Assembly: GCA_016704305.1 (NCBI GenBank)
Contig: JADJAL010000053.1
Span: 1-24,809, forward strand
Source of the DNA: Haliea sp.
GTDB taxonomy: Bacteria > Pseudomonadota > Gammaproteobacteria > Pseudomonadales > Halieaceae
Length of the DNA: 24,809 bases
Direction: 5' to 3'
Shown here: positions 1 to 9,378 of the stretch, one piece after another
Layout: every line of letters starts with the position of its first letter
Numbering within the stretch: the stretch's first letter is position 1
Notes under the pieces: model-generated
What the model was told of the DNA's origin: nothing
Database searches by the model: none
The model's input: only the letters and a program-made list of their open reading frames with translations
Program-made: the position numbers and the translations under genes

Positions 1-249
1 GAAGAGTTGTCTGACCAGCGACCGGATTTCCTGGCGTCAGGCAGCGAGTGGCGCACGCCGCCATTGTGGGGTATCGGCCTGACCGCAGTGGTGCAGGGCC
101 GCACGGAATTCCTGCATGATGGCCGGGCGCGCAGCCTGATGGAGGCGATCCTGTGGCATGGCGGCGAGGCCGAGCAGGCTCGCGAAGCAGTGCGAACCAT
201 GCCCGCGACCGACAGGGATGCGCTGATCGCGTTTCTGCAGTCCCTGTAG
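1..249 (+). CDS. Di-haem oxidoreductase (DUF1111, thiol oxidoreductase-like), C-terminal fragment
   Basis: The frame is open from the first base and ends with TAG at 247-249, giving the last 82 residues of a protein that begins outside the window. The segments EWRTPPLWGIGL, FLHDGRARSLMEAILWHGGEAE and the ending DALIAFLQSL are the signature of the C-terminus of DUF1111 proteins, periplasmic c-type cytochromes often called di-haem oxidoreductases or putative peroxidases. In that family the two CXXCH haem sites lie further upstream, so they cannot be checked here. These proteins often sit with imelysin-like iron-uptake genes, but no such partner is visible. An in-frame TTG at position 7 is not a real start because the family match continues upstream of it. 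The next gene converges on it. Confidence 0.88.
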   Translation, partial: EELSDQRPDFLASGSEWRTPPLWGIGLTAVVQGRTEFLHDGRARSLMEAILWHGGEAEQAREAVRTMPATDRDALIAFLQSL

Positions 250-314
250 TCAAAGCGACGACGCCACTACGCGCATCAGGCGCAGCAGCGGCGTCAGGTT
301 GCTGCGATGGTTCC

Positions 315-971
315 TCAGTGGGGGCAGGCCGCACAGGGGGCGCAAGGCGCACAGGGTGCAGGCGGTGCAGCGCTGTAGTAGTAGCCACTGCCGGAATAGG
401 CTGGCGGCGGCGCCTCCACAACTTCCTGCTTGGGCTTGTCGGTAGCGGCCACCAGCGCGCCGCCGAGGACTGCACCGCCCAGGCCTGCCGCAATGTAGTT
501 CCCGGTGTGATGGTCGATGAACAGCGACGCTTCACCAAACGCGTTCGGGATCGTCCCCTCAAGCACCTTTACCGCGTATGAAATCTTGCCGCCAGCGCGT
601 TGCGGATCACTGAGCTCGACGACGGTATTTACCGGGACGCTCGCGCCGAGAATCGAGAGCGTTGCGTTCGGTGGATCACTGGCAAAGCTGTCTGTGCCGG
701 CTTCGCTCCCCCAGGCGCCGACGAACTTGTCGGTGTCTATGTGCCCTCTGACGCGCGCGGGTCGATCTGAGAAAAAGAGCGTCGTACCCACGCCTTCGAG
801 CGTGAGCCGTTTGCCGTCGAAACTGCCCGCATCGGCGCTCTGCACGTAGAGCAGTTGAAGCTCGTTTATCAGGTCTTCGCCGGTTTTGTCGGCCGCCGAC
901 GCAGTTCCAGCCTGCAGCGTGACGAGTGAGAGGATGGTGAGGATGAGGTAAGGCAGGTTGCGAGCTTTCAC
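315..971 (-). CDS. Secreted conserved hypothetical protein with Cys-Pro-rich tail
   Basis: I chose the GTG at 971 because an AAGGA ribosome-binding sequence lies just upstream and the product then starts with a textbook signal peptide (MKARNLPYLILTILSLVTL, cleavage likely after Ala-Ser-Ala near residue 26). The frame is open further upstream to 1064, but that extension is Arg/Cys-rich and unlikely. The 218-residue product carries the blocks LTLEGVGTTLFFSDRPARV and SFASDPPNATLSILG, which I recognise as an uncharacterised conserved family of exported proteins. A glycine-rich segment (AAGLGGAVLGGALVA) follows, then a Tyr/Pro stretch and the tail APCAPCAPCAACPH. The tail might bind metal or form disulfides, but this is a guess. 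It is a single gene converging with the cytochrome fragment. Confidence 0.75.
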   Translation of the reverse strand: MKARNLPYLILTILSLVTLQAGTASAADKTGEDLINELQLLYVQSADAGSFDGKRLTLEGVGTTLFFSDRPARVRGHIDTDKFVGAWGSEAGTDSFASDPPNATLSILGASVPVNTVVELSDPQRAGGKISYAVKVLEGTIPNAFGEASLFIDHHTGNYIAAGLGGAVLGGALVAATDKPKQEVVEAPPPAYSGSGYYYSAAPPAPCAPCAPCAACPH

Positions 972-1064
972 GGCAATTTCCTTGTTGGGTGGTGGGGAGA
1001 GCATACCGAGTATAAACCACCTTTTCGCCGCTCGGCAGTTGCCGTCCGCGTGCAATTCGTGCAA

Positions 1065-2561
1065 TTACAGAAGTCGCTGTAGCCAATCTACTATCGGCGA
1101 CGCATCGTCGCCGCGCGTACCCAGAGCCAGGTAGCCGTCGGGCCGCACCAGGTAGTGGTGCCCGCCCTCATAATCCTCCGCCGCGTCCGTGCTGGCTGCG
1201 CAGGCGAGGCTCTTCAGCGCAGGTGTGATGCCAGGTGGCGCCACGCCGACCGACAGCACCACAAACTTGCCGCCACGCAGCAGTGCATGCAATCGTGTCG
1301 CGCTGCCGTCCGCTGCGCACAGCGCCACGTCCGGTGCACGCGCGCCGGCGGCGGGCTGCACCGACGTTCCGTGCAACGACATGCTGAGCGGGCTGTGCGC
1401 ATAGTGCAGGTCCAACTCGGTCAGTTGGTCGACCATGCGCTGCTGGATTGCCGGCAGCCGGCCCAGCGTGCTGGCCGCAAGGTCACGCAGTTCGCGCAGC
1501 AGCGGATTGTGCAGCAGCGCGACGCGGGTCATGTTGCCGGCATTGCGCAGCACCTGGATGCCGGTGGCGCTGCGTTCAATTGAATAGCTGTCGAGCAAAC
1601 CGGGCGCGGCCTGTCCGCGCTGCACCAGCGCCAGCTTCCAGGCCAGGTTGAAGGCGTCCTGCATGCCGGTGTTCATGCCCTGGCCACCGGCCGGGCTGTG
1701 CACGTGCGCCGCGTCGCCGGCCAGGAATACGCGGCCGTGGCGGTAGTCCCTGACCTTGCGCTCGTTGATGCGGAAGTGGTTCAGCCACACCGCATCGTGC
1801 GCGCGCAGGCCCTGCGGGCCGCGGCGGTCGAGCAGCGCCTGCACCTGCGCCAGCGTCGGCGGTGGTGGAGTCACTTCCGGTGCAGGGCCGACATCGGCGA
1901 TGACGCGAAAGCGCCGCTCGCCGATCGGGAAGCACGCGAGCACGCCCTCGGGCATCCAGCAGATTGTCAATTCGTCGTTCGGCAGCTCGCCGTCGATCTG
2001 CACGTCGGCCAGTACCCAGTCCGATTCCAGCGTGTCACCTTCGAAGGGCAGGTTGAGTGCGTGGCGCACGGTGCTGTGCGCACCATCGCAGGCAGCCAGC
2101 CACGCGGCGGCCGCGGTCTCCAGGCTGCCGTCCGCATGGCGCAGTTGTGCCGTCACGCGCTGGCCGTCGTCGGTAAAAGACAGCAGCTCCACCTGGCGCT
2201 CAACCTGCACCCCGTCCGCCGCGAGCAGTTGCTCCAGCAGGCGCTCCGTCTCGCTCTGCGGGATCATCAGCGCGAACGGGTAGGTGCTGCGCGCGCGACT
2301 GAAATGCACATGCACCAGTTCGCGCCCCTCGCCCAGGATGCGAGCGCCACTGGCGCGCACGCCGGCTTCGATGAAGACCTGTGCGCAGCCGAGGATATCC
2401 AGCAGCTCCAGCGTGCGTGGCCAGATCACCAGCGCCTTCGACTTGTCGGTGCGTGCGCCCGCCTTGTCGATGATGCGCACCAGGGCGCCCTGGCGCCGCA
2501 GCGCCAGCGCCAGCGTCATGCCCACCGGGCCGGCGCCTGCCACCAGTACCTGTTGGTTCAC
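1065..2561 (-). CDS. FAD-dependent aromatic monooxygenase-type oxidoreductase (PheA/TfdB family)
   Basis: The 498-residue product is a class A flavoprotein monooxygenase, the type that uses NAD(P)H and O2 to hydroxylate aromatic or polyketide-like substrates in the cytoplasm. The dinucleotide fold GAGPVG is at residues 9-14, the DG motif (CDGAHSTVRHAL) near 158-169, and the FAD ribityl-binding GD motif (VFLAGDAAHVHSPAGGQG) near 278-295. After about residue 400 comes the thioredoxin-like C-terminal domain typical of phenol hydroxylase relatives. The start is GTG at 2561 with a weak purine-rich site (AGAGGG) upstream, and the length is normal. It lies 64 bp downstream of a glycosyltransferase on the same strand, so it could be co-transcribed with the sugar genes, but nothing ties its chemistry to them. 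The substrate cannot be told from sequence. Confidence 0.9.
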   Translation of the reverse strand: MNQQVLVAGAGPVGMTLALALRRQGALVRIIDKAGARTDKSKALVIWPRTLELLDILGCAQVFIEAGVRASGARILGEGRELVHVHFSRARSTYPFALMIPQSETERLLEQLLAADGVQVERQVELLSFTDDGQRVTAQLRHADGSLETAAAAWLAACDGAHSTVRHALNLPFEGDTLESDWVLADVQIDGELPNDELTICWMPEGVLACFPIGERRFRVIADVGPAPEVTPPPPTLAQVQALLDRRGPQGLRAHDAVWLNHFRINERKVRDYRHGRVFLAGDAAHVHSPAGGQGMNTGMQDAFNLAWKLALVQRGQAAPGLLDSYSIERSATGIQVLRNAGNMTRVALLHNPLLRELRDLAASTLGRLPAIQQRMVDQLTELDLHYAHSPLSMSLHGTSVQPAAGARAPDVALCAADGSATRLHALLRGGKFVVLSVGVAPPGITPALKSLACAASTDAAEDYEGGHHYLVRPDGYLALGTRGDDASPIVDWLQRLL

Positions 2562-2625
2562 TTTTCAGGGCCCTCTGTTTGTCGCGGGAATGCCGTCGCA
2601 GTACGTGCCTGCAACGGGATTAACA

Positions 2626-3756
2626 TCAATGCGCACGTAGTGCCGACTGCACTGCGTTTAAAGTTGCCTCCACCACCTTATGTTCATCGTACTGTTGCGC
2701 GACCAGCGCACGACCATTGGCGCCCATCGCCCGGCGTTCATTGTCGGTCATCTGCAACATGTCCAGCATGGCAAGCTGCAGCGACGCACTGCTTTTTGCT
2801 TCACAGAGCAGGCAGTTGTAGCCGTCAGTCACGATGTTGCGACAACCCGACACATTGGTCGTGACCACCGGCAAGCCCATGGCACCGGCCTCCAGCAAGC
2901 TGCGCGGCATCCCCTCACGGTAGGAGGGCAGCACCACGCAATCGACTGCGCTGTAGACATCTTCGATCGTGTCCGTGGGGCCCAGCCATGCGATCCCCGG
3001 TTGTTGCGCCCAGTGCGTCAGTTGCTGGTGAGGAATCGAGGAGACGTTGTCCACATCGGCAAAGCCGCTCAACCAGAGCGCACACTGGATGCCGTCAGCA
3101 TTGATTGCGTTCACCGCCGCAATCAGTTCGAACAGGCCTTTGTCGGCGAGCATGCGTCCAGCGTAGAGGAAGCGAAACGGTCCAGCATGCGGCGTATGCA
3201 AGGCCGGGTTGAAGCGCTCGAGATCCACGCCGGAGCCCGGAAGCAATTCGATGTTGTGCCGCGCGACTAGCTTGCTGCCTACCAATTGCGCAAAATCCTC
3301 TTCATTCTGGCAGAACACCCGGTGCGCGAACGGCTGGCTGGTTTTATACAGCAGGCGCACGATGGCGGACACCAGTCCACCGCGAATAAAGGCGGTGCCC
3401 AGCCCGGATACGTTGTTGATTGCCGGAATGCCCAGAAGGCGTGCAGCCCAGGTGCCGTACACATTGTTCTTGATGGTGAAATGCAAGGCGGCAGCTGGCC
3501 TCAGCCTGCGATAGTACCGATAGAACTGGTAGATCACCGCCGCATCCCGAAGCGGATTGCTGCCCTGGTTACTCATGCGCAGCGGCAGCCACTCACAGCC
3601 GAGGTCAGCAACAAGTTTTTGGCTGTAACCATCTTCCGGGGCAATGCAGACAACGCGGAATCCTTCCGCACGCAGCCGACGCACCGTGGACGCACGAAAG
3701 TTGTACAGGTACCAGGAGGTATTGGACGACAGGCAAATTGTTTTGCTTGCGGCCAC
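2626..3756 (-). CDS. Glycosyltransferase family 4 (GT-B fold)
   Basis: This is a retaining sugar transferase, probably acting on an undecaprenyl-linked repeat unit at the inner face of the membrane. The start is GTG at 3756, which shares one base with the TAG stop of the polymerase gene upstream (TAGTG), a sign of translational coupling. The open frame continues upstream to 4092, but that part lies inside the polymerase and has no protein-like character. The 376-residue product begins directly with the first Rossmann strand (KTICLSSNTSWYLYNFR). It has PGSGVD at 173-178, the Arg-Lys pair in AGRMLADKG near 199-207 and the EX7E motif EGMPRSLLE at 281-289. Overall it resembles PglA/bacillosaminyl-type alpha-1,3-GalNAc transferases. 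The exact donor is not predictable. Confidence 0.9.
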   Translation of the reverse strand: MAASKTICLSSNTSWYLYNFRASTVRRLRAEGFRVVCIAPEDGYSQKLVADLGCEWLPLRMSNQGSNPLRDAAVIYQFYRYYRRLRPAAALHFTIKNNVYGTWAARLLGIPAINNVSGLGTAFIRGGLVSAIVRLLYKTSQPFAHRVFCQNEEDFAQLVGSKLVARHNIELLPGSGVDLERFNPALHTPHAGPFRFLYAGRMLADKGLFELIAAVNAINADGIQCALWLSGFADVDNVSSIPHQQLTHWAQQPGIAWLGPTDTIEDVYSAVDCVVLPSYREGMPRSLLEAGAMGLPVVTTNVSGCRNIVTDGYNCLLCEAKSSASLQLAMLDMLQMTDNERRAMGANGRALVAQQYDEHKVVEATLNAVQSALRAH

Positions 3757-4835
3757 TACCTGATTTCCAGCGGGAGAAAACGGTAGGGCAACCAGTATTG
3801 CGCGTGCACAGCGTAGTTCAGCCACACGAACTGTACTATCGCGTAGTACAGAAGCACGAGCAGGGTCAAGACGTTGTTGCGGCCTCCGCGCCGACCCATT
3901 GCATCGGGCAGGTATGAAAAAACCACCAATTGTAGCGGCAGCATGTACAGTGCGATTCTGTCTACCGCAGTTGTCGCTGTGATGCCGATAGCGACAACAA
4001 ACAACACGATCGAAATGATGGAAATCCAGCGCCAGAGATTGGCTTCGGCGGGCTGTAGGTTGAAGCGCTTCCTGAGTGCCAGATACAGGCACGCCGGGAC
4101 CAGATTCATGGCGGCGCGAATGATGGCGCCCTGTGACTCGTAGCGCGCCTCTATGTAGTTGGTGTATAGCGTGTCGACGGATTTATCCAGAAATATGAAA
4201 TAGGCGCCCAGGCTGACCACACCCACCCATAGCGTGGTCCAGTATTTGTTGCGCGTTGCCGCAAGTGCGGCGATGGGCAGTAACAACACAGCGGATTTAT
4301 GGAACGCAGCGGCGCAGATAATCCAGACCACAAACCACAGGTTGTTCTTGCGTGCCAGCGCGACGAGACCCAGCATGGACAGGCCGAGGGCGATGCTCTG
4401 GCGGGTGTAGCCCATGGCCACCACGATAACCAGATAAGGGATCGCTACCGCAAGCGCCAGCCAGGGCCTGGAGAGACTGCGACAGAACGCGATCAAGCCT
4501 ACGGAAAACAAAAATGCGCTGATCAGGTTGACGCCGGCGATCCCCCAGCCTTGTGTCACAGCGAGAAGATTGAGCAGACGATAGGCCGGGTCATCCTTTG
4601 CTAGCGCAGAATTAATGGTGTCGTAACGCGCCTGGGCCAGATGGTGCAGATAAGCGCCCCAATCTCCTCCCACCTCGAAGCGATAACCAATCACCAGTGT
4701 GAGAAACACGCACAGCGCTACCCACGCGCCATTGAGCGGCTCGGACTGGTAGCCCAGCAACGGGTGTGACGCTCGGGAGCGTGAGTTCAATACGTAGCCT
4801 GCCGGCAGCAGGAACATCAACCAGTACATCACCAT
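3756..4835 (-). CDS. EpsG/Wzy-like O-antigen or exopolysaccharide polymerase
   Basis: The 359-residue product is a polytopic membrane protein with about ten hydrophobic segments. It has the hallmarks of the EpsG family: GYRFEVGGDWGAYL after the first segments, AMGYTRQSIALGLSML in the middle and FHKSAVLLLP after it. Such proteins polymerise lipid-linked repeat units on the periplasmic side. I favour ATG at 4835, one base after the TAG stop of the asparagine synthetase gene (TAGCATG). A TTG at 4853 would add six residues and overlap that gene. The 3' end overlaps the next glycosyltransferase start by one base, so the three genes form one coupled unit. The family assignment is confident; the polymer is not known. 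Confidence 0.88.
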   Translation of the reverse strand: MVMYWLMFLLPAGYVLNSRSRASHPLLGYQSEPLNGAWVALCVFLTLVIGYRFEVGGDWGAYLHHLAQARYDTINSALAKDDPAYRLLNLLAVTQGWGIAGVNLISAFLFSVGLIAFCRSLSRPWLALAVAIPYLVIVVAMGYTRQSIALGLSMLGLVALARKNNLWFVVWIICAAAFHKSAVLLLPIAALAATRNKYWTTLWVGVVSLGAYFIFLDKSVDTLYTNYIEARYESQGAIIRAAMNLVPACLYLALRKRFNLQPAEANLWRWISIISIVLFVVAIGITATTAVDRIALYMLPLQLVVFSYLPDAMGRRGGRNNVLTLLVLLYYAIVQFVWLNYAVHAQYWLPYRFLPLEIR

Positions 4836-4836
4836 G

Positions 4837-6781
4837 CTAGGCGCGAGCCTCAAGCCAGGACTGGAACATCAGGATCGACCACAGGCGATGGCCATGGTTA
4901 TCCCTGCCACCCAAGTGCCTTTCCCAGGCTTGTCGCACGGGCGAGGGATGGAAAAAGCCCTCGCGCACCAAACGATTCTCATCCAGTAACGTTTCTGCCC
5001 AGTCGCGCAATGGCCCGCGCAACCATTCATCCAATGGCACGCCAAATCCCATCTTCGGTCGGTCTGTCAGGTGATCAGGTACGTACCGGTCAAGCAGTCG
5101 ACGCAGCAGCCACTTGCCCTGGCCATCGCGCTGTTTGAAATGCATCGGGAGGCTCCAGGCAAACTCGATCACATGTTTATCGAGGAACGGTGCGCGTGTC
5201 TCAAGAGAGACGGCCATGGCCGCTCTGTCCACCTTCACCAGAATATCATCGGGCAGATAGGTCAGGCCATCGAGCGCCATCATGCGTGCGACGGGATCTG
5301 CCAGTTGTGGCCAGCGCTGGCGCTCATCCAGCAGGTTAGCGGGAATCGTGCCATTGACGACCAGCGTTTCCGCCGCGGGCCATTCAGTTACCAGCCCGGC
5401 ATAGATGCGATCGATACTGTCGAAATCGCCATCGCGCAGCTTGCCGCCGAGTTTATGCGCTTTGTCTCCCGGCAGTGAAATGCCGTGGCGAGTGGTGAAA
5501 GCACCCAGCAGGCGATTCATCGTCGTTGCAGGTACCGCAGTGAGCAGCATCGCCAGGCAGTGGTGCGCCAATGGCGGCATCCAGCCTAAACGCTGCGCCA
5601 GTTTGGGCGCATGTCTGTAGCGATTGTAACCGCAGAACATCCCATCACCCCCATCGCCAGAGAGCGCCACGGTAACGGACTTGCGAGGCCAGTTGCATTA
5701 CCAGCAGCGTTGGTAGCTGCGATGAGTCCGCAAACGGCTCATCCCAGATTCCCGGCAAGTCCTGAACTAATGTCAGCGCGGTATGGGTATCCAGTTGCAA
5801 CTCCGTATGGTCGGTGCCGAGGTGCCTGGCGATAGCACGTGCGTGCACGGCCTCGTTGTACTGTGCTTCATTGAAGCCAATCGTGAAGGATTTGATCGGC
5901 TGCATGCTATTGGCCTGCATCAGCGCACAAATGCTGGAGGAGTCGATGCCGCCTGAGAGCAGCGCGCCCAGTGGCACGTCCGAGAGCAATTGTCTTTTTA
6001 CCGCATCGAGCAGAATCGTATCGAGGCGAAGTATGGCCTCGGAATCGCTGCCTCGAAACGGCTCTCGAATGCCCGCTTCCGCTACCGCCGCCAGATCCCA
6101 GTAGCGCACTGGCGCAGCTTCGCGTTGCATGAGGGAGACTTCCAGCCATGTTCCCGGGATGAGTTTGCGAATACCGCGATAGATACAGTGTGGCCCTGGT
6201 ATGTAGTTGTGACGCAGGAACAGCGACAGCGCGCCGCGATCAATCTCAGCATCAAAGCGGGGGTGGGCCTGTAGTGCCTTCAGCTCTGAGCCAAATAAGA
6301 ATACGTCACCCTGCCAGCCGTAATAGAGCGGCTTCTCGCCGATACGATCTCGCGCGAGCATCAGCACACTGCGCTGCCTGTCCCACACTGCCAGCGCAAA
6401 CATGCCGTTGGAAGCCTGGAGAGTTTTTTCAAATCCCCAGGCGTCGAAGCAGGCCAGCAGTGTCTCGGTGTCGGAATGCCCGCGCCATGCTGCACCCTGG
6501 TGTGAGGACGCAAGCTGCCTGCGCAATTCAAGGTGGTTGTAGATCTCGCCGTTAAAGGCGATAACGTAGCGCCCGCTGGCGGAAAGCATTGGTTGATGCG
6601 CTGCGCTGGACAAGTCGATCACTGACAGTCGTCGATGACCCAGTGCCACGCCGGCGTTGTCATCCAGCCAGACGCCGCGATCGTCCGGGCCGCGATGGTG
6701 CAGCCTGTCGGTCATCGCCTCGATGATAGTAGGGAAGGATTGCGCTGGACTCTGGGCTAGAAACCCTGTGATACCACACAT
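4837..6781 (-). pseudogene. asnB: Asparagine synthetase (glutamine-hydrolysing), polysaccharide-locus type, frameshifted
   Basis: Two frames together encode one full-length protein of about 647 residues. The N-terminal part (start ATG 6781) has the glutaminase nucleophile Cys2 (MCGITGF), HRGPDDRG near 29-36, FNGEIYN near 76-82 and the ATP-pyrophosphatase loop LSGGIDSS at 275-282. It runs to TLLVMQLA, then continues out of frame as RKSVTVALSGDGGD and on to the C-terminus at 4837. The break is one extra base near 5686 (A on the + strand), or equally two missing bases. The usual Glu after GDGGD is Gly here (GDGGDGMFCGYNRY). In polysaccharide loci such proteins probably amidate sugar acids rather than make free asparagine. 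The neighbouring uronic-acid genes fit that role, but it is inference. Two lesions point to decay or sequence error. Confidence 0.87.
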
Positions 6782-6936
6782 GCTAGCGCCTTGTTCCTCA
6801 ACATTTGATACCGCGTTTCATCAGTGAAGCGACGAGGGAATCGGGCGTTTACCGGGAGAGTCTGCGTGCGGCGCGCACTATCCACCTGCGGTTGAGTGTG
6901 TCCATGCACAGCGCGTAGCAGCCGGCATCGGCCCGC

Positions 6937-8241
6937 TTACCGCCCCACGCAACTGTACTTGAACCCGTGCTCCTGCATCCATTGCCGTTCGTACACGTTG
7001 CGCAAGTCCACGAACACATCGCCGCGCATCAGTGCTTTGAGCTTGCCGAGGTCCAGGCCCCGGTACTGGTTCCACTCGGTCATCAGCACGATCGCGTCAG
7101 CGTCGCGCACGGCATCGTCGATGTTGTCGGTGTACTGAACGCTATCCGGCAGTTCCTTGGCCGCTTCTTCCATGCCGTGTGGATCATGCGCCTTGATCTT
7201 AGCGCCGCGCTCGATCAGCAGCGGCAGGATCGCCAGCGCGGGCGCCTCGCGCATGTCGTCGGTCTCGGGTTTGAACGTCAGCCCCAGCACCGCGATTTTT
7301 TTATTGGCGACGCTGCCGCCCAGTGCGTCCTGGATTTTCACCACCATCAAGGCTTTCTGCGCCGCATTTGCCGCCACAACCGCTTCGACGATACGCGAGG
7401 ATGTCCCTGCATCCTGCGCCATGCGGATCATCGCCTGGGTGTCCTTGGGGAAGCAGGAGCCGCCATAGCCCGGGCCCGCGTGCAGGAACTGTTTGCCGAT
7501 ACGTGCATCCAGCCCCATGCCGCGCGCCACCGCGCTGACGTCGGCGCCGGTCTTTTCGCACAGCTGCGCGATTTCATTGATGAAGCTGATCTTCGTGGCC
7601 AGGAAGGCATTCGCGGCATATTTGGTGATCTCGGCGCTCTCCAGGTCGGTCACCAAAAAGGGCGCTTCGATCAAATACAGCGGGCGATACAGTTCACGCA
7701 GCAGGGCCTCGGCCCGCGTTGTCTCCACACCCAGAACCACCCGGTCAGGGCGCATGAAGTCATTGATCGCAGAGCCCTCGCGCAGGAATTCAGGGTTCGA
7801 GGCGACATCGAAGTCGGCTGCCGGGTTGGTCTCGGCGATGATGCGTTTTACCTCGCGGGCCGTACCCACCGGCACGGTGGATTTGTCGACGATCAACGTG
7901 TAGTCCTGCAGGTGCTCGGCGATCTGGGCGGCAGCGGCATATACGTACTTCAGGTCGGCGTGGCCATCGCCGCGGCGCGTGGGTGTGCCGACGGCAATGA
8001 AGATGAGGTCCGCGCTGCCGATCCAGTCCTGGAAGCAGGTGGAGAATCCCAGTCTCCCGGCCTGCACATTGCGCTGCACCAGTTCATCCAGGCCGGGTTC
8101 GTAGATCGGAATCCTGCCGCTTTGCAGGGCCTTTATTTTGCCTTCGTCCACGTCCAGGCAGGTCACGTTGGCGCCAAACTCGGCGAAACAGGCTCCGGAC
8201 ACCAGCCCCACGTAGCCCGCACCGATCATTACAACATTCAT
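6937..8241 (-). CDS. ugd: UDP-glucose 6-dehydrogenase
   Basis: It oxidises UDP-glucose twice with NAD+ to give UDP-glucuronate, a precursor for acidic polysaccharides. The 434-residue length is normal. The NAD-binding fold is at the N-terminus (VVMIGAGYVGLVSGACFAE, residues 3-21), the conserved STVPVGT lies at 121-127, the catalytic lysine segment ITKYAANAFLATK is at 205-217, and the nucleophile Cys263 is in GPGYGGSCFPKD. The UDP-binding domain contains AVLGLTFKPETDDMREAP. The ATG start at 8241 overlaps the stop of the upstream epimerase gene by four bases (ATGA), so the two are translated together. A 155-bp gap separates its stop from the asparagine synthetase gene; I see only small GC-rich inverted repeats there and no T-rich terminator. 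Confidence 0.96.
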   Translation of the reverse strand: MNVVMIGAGYVGLVSGACFAEFGANVTCLDVDEGKIKALQSGRIPIYEPGLDELVQRNVQAGRLGFSTCFQDWIGSADLIFIAVGTPTRRGDGHADLKYVYAAAAQIAEHLQDYTLIVDKSTVPVGTAREVKRIIAETNPAADFDVASNPEFLREGSAINDFMRPDRVVLGVETTRAEALLRELYRPLYLIEAPFLVTDLESAEITKYAANAFLATKISFINEIAQLCEKTGADVSAVARGMGLDARIGKQFLHAGPGYGGSCFPKDTQAMIRMAQDAGTSSRIVEAVVAANAAQKALMVVKIQDALGGSVANKKIAVLGLTFKPETDDMREAPALAILPLLIERGAKIKAHDPHGMEEAAKELPDSVQYTDNIDDAVRDADAIVLMTEWNQYRGLDLGKLKALMRGDVFVDLRNVYERQWMQEHGFKYSCVGR

Positions 8242-9254
8242 GACTCATCCTTATGCATGTGCTTCAGATACCATGCGATGAAATTGTTAATCCCTTCCTG
8301 CACCGGTGTCTGCGGCTGGTAGTCGACATCTGCAACCAGATCCTCGATGTCGGCATAGGTCGCGGACACGTCGCCAGGCTGCATCGGGAGAAACTCCTTT
8401 TGCGCGGTTTGCCCCAGTGCGGTTTCGATAGCGCCAATAAAGTCCGTTAACAATACCGGCTTACTGTTACCGATATTGTACAAACGGTAGGGCGCGCTGC
8501 TGGTGCCCGGGTCGGGATACTCGGCGTCCCACTCGGGATTGGCGGTAGCGGGCTTGTCCGTCACGCGGATGATGCCCTCCACGATATCGTCAATGTAGGT
8601 AAAGTCGCGCTGCATATTCCCGTTGTTGAACACCTTGATAGGCTCGCCCGCCAGAATCGCCTTGGTGAACAGGAAAAGCGCCATGTCGGGCCGTCCCCAG
8701 GGGCCGTACACCGTGAAAAATCGCAGCCCGGTGGTGGGAATGCCGAACAGGTGGGAGTAGGTATGCGCCATCAACTCGTTGGCCTTCTTGCTCGCGGCAT
8801 AGAGCGAGATCGGGTGATCCACGTTGTCGTGCACGGAGAAGGGCATGGCACTGTTCATGCCGTAGACGGAACTGCTGCTGGCGTACACCAGATGGCTGAT
8901 TTTATGGTGGCGGCAACATTCCAGAATGTTGGTGAAGCCGACGATATTGCTGTCGATATAGGTGTGCGGATTTGCCAGCGAGTAGCGCACGCCGGCCTGT
9001 GCGGCCAGGTTGATCACGGCATCGAAGTGATTCTGCGCGAACAGGGCCTCCATCGCGCCGCGATCCTGCAGGTCTGCCCGGACGAAATGGAAGTCGGAAT
9101 GCTTCAGCAGGCGTTGCAGCCGGGCTTCCTTCAAGCTGACATCGTAGTAATCGTTGAGGTTGTCGAGGCCCGTAACAGCGTCACCGCGCGCCAGCAACTT
9201 CTCGCTGAGGTGGTAGCCGATAAAGCCGGCGGCGCCGGTGACGAGGATGTGCAT
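8238..9254 (-). CDS. UDP-glucuronate 4-epimerase (NAD-dependent epimerase/dehydratase)
   Basis: The 338-residue product is an extended short-chain dehydrogenase: GAAGFIG at 7-13, NLAAQAGVRYSL near 82-93, the Ser-rich YASSSSVYG near 124-132 and the catalytic YAASK at 152-156. The pieces GLDNLNDYYD, AGVRYS, FTVYGPWGRPDMALF and MQPGDV with the linked ugd gene match the UDP-glucuronate 4-epimerase (CapI/LspL) group, which makes UDP-galacturonate, rather than GalE. It starts with ATG at 9254, is first in the block and overlaps ugd by four bases. The pair would turn UDP-glucose into UDP-glucuronate and then UDP-galacturonate in the cytoplasm. Substrate choice rests on family resemblance and context. 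Confidence 0.92.
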   Translation of the reverse strand: MHILVTGAAGFIGYHLSEKLLARGDAVTGLDNLNDYYDVSLKEARLQRLLKHSDFHFVRADLQDRGAMEALFAQNHFDAVINLAAQAGVRYSLANPHTYIDSNIVGFTNILECCRHHKISHLVYASSSSVYGMNSAMPFSVHDNVDHPISLYAASKKANELMAHTYSHLFGIPTTGLRFFTVYGPWGRPDMALFLFTKAILAGEPIKVFNNGNMQRDFTYIDDIVEGIIRVTDKPATANPEWDAEYPDPGTSSAPYRLYNIGNSKPVLLTDFIGAIETALGQTAQKEFLPMQPGDVSATYADIEDLVADVDYQPQTPVQEGINNFIAWYLKHMHKDES

Positions 9255-9378
9255 GGAGCTGGGCCTGCTTCGCTGTACTGGAGGCGCATGATAAATTGTT
9301 TTGTGCGCATTTGCATTGCATCACAGTTTGCGCTTGCCCGTGCAGGCCGCGCAGGACTTTTGCCTGAGCTGAATCGGT

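Noticed and set aside
250..314. Terminator between the convergent cytochrome fragment and the Cys-rich protein gene
   Set aside because: GACGCC and GGCGTC can pair around a nested GCGC stem, but no T-run follows on either strand.
3757..4092. Upstream extension of the left glycosyltransferase by 112 residues
   Set aside because: It overlaps the polymerase coding region in another frame and lacks protein-like character. The GTG at 3756 sits exactly before the first Rossmann strand.
6967..8322. Long open frame on the + strand opposite ugd, and similar ones opposite the FAD monooxygenase, lemA/protease and molybdoenzyme genes
   Set aside because: These are mirror frames of GC-rich coding DNA. 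Their products are rich in Arg, His, Ala and Gln, match no family I know, and lie fully opposite genes with clear catalytic motifs.
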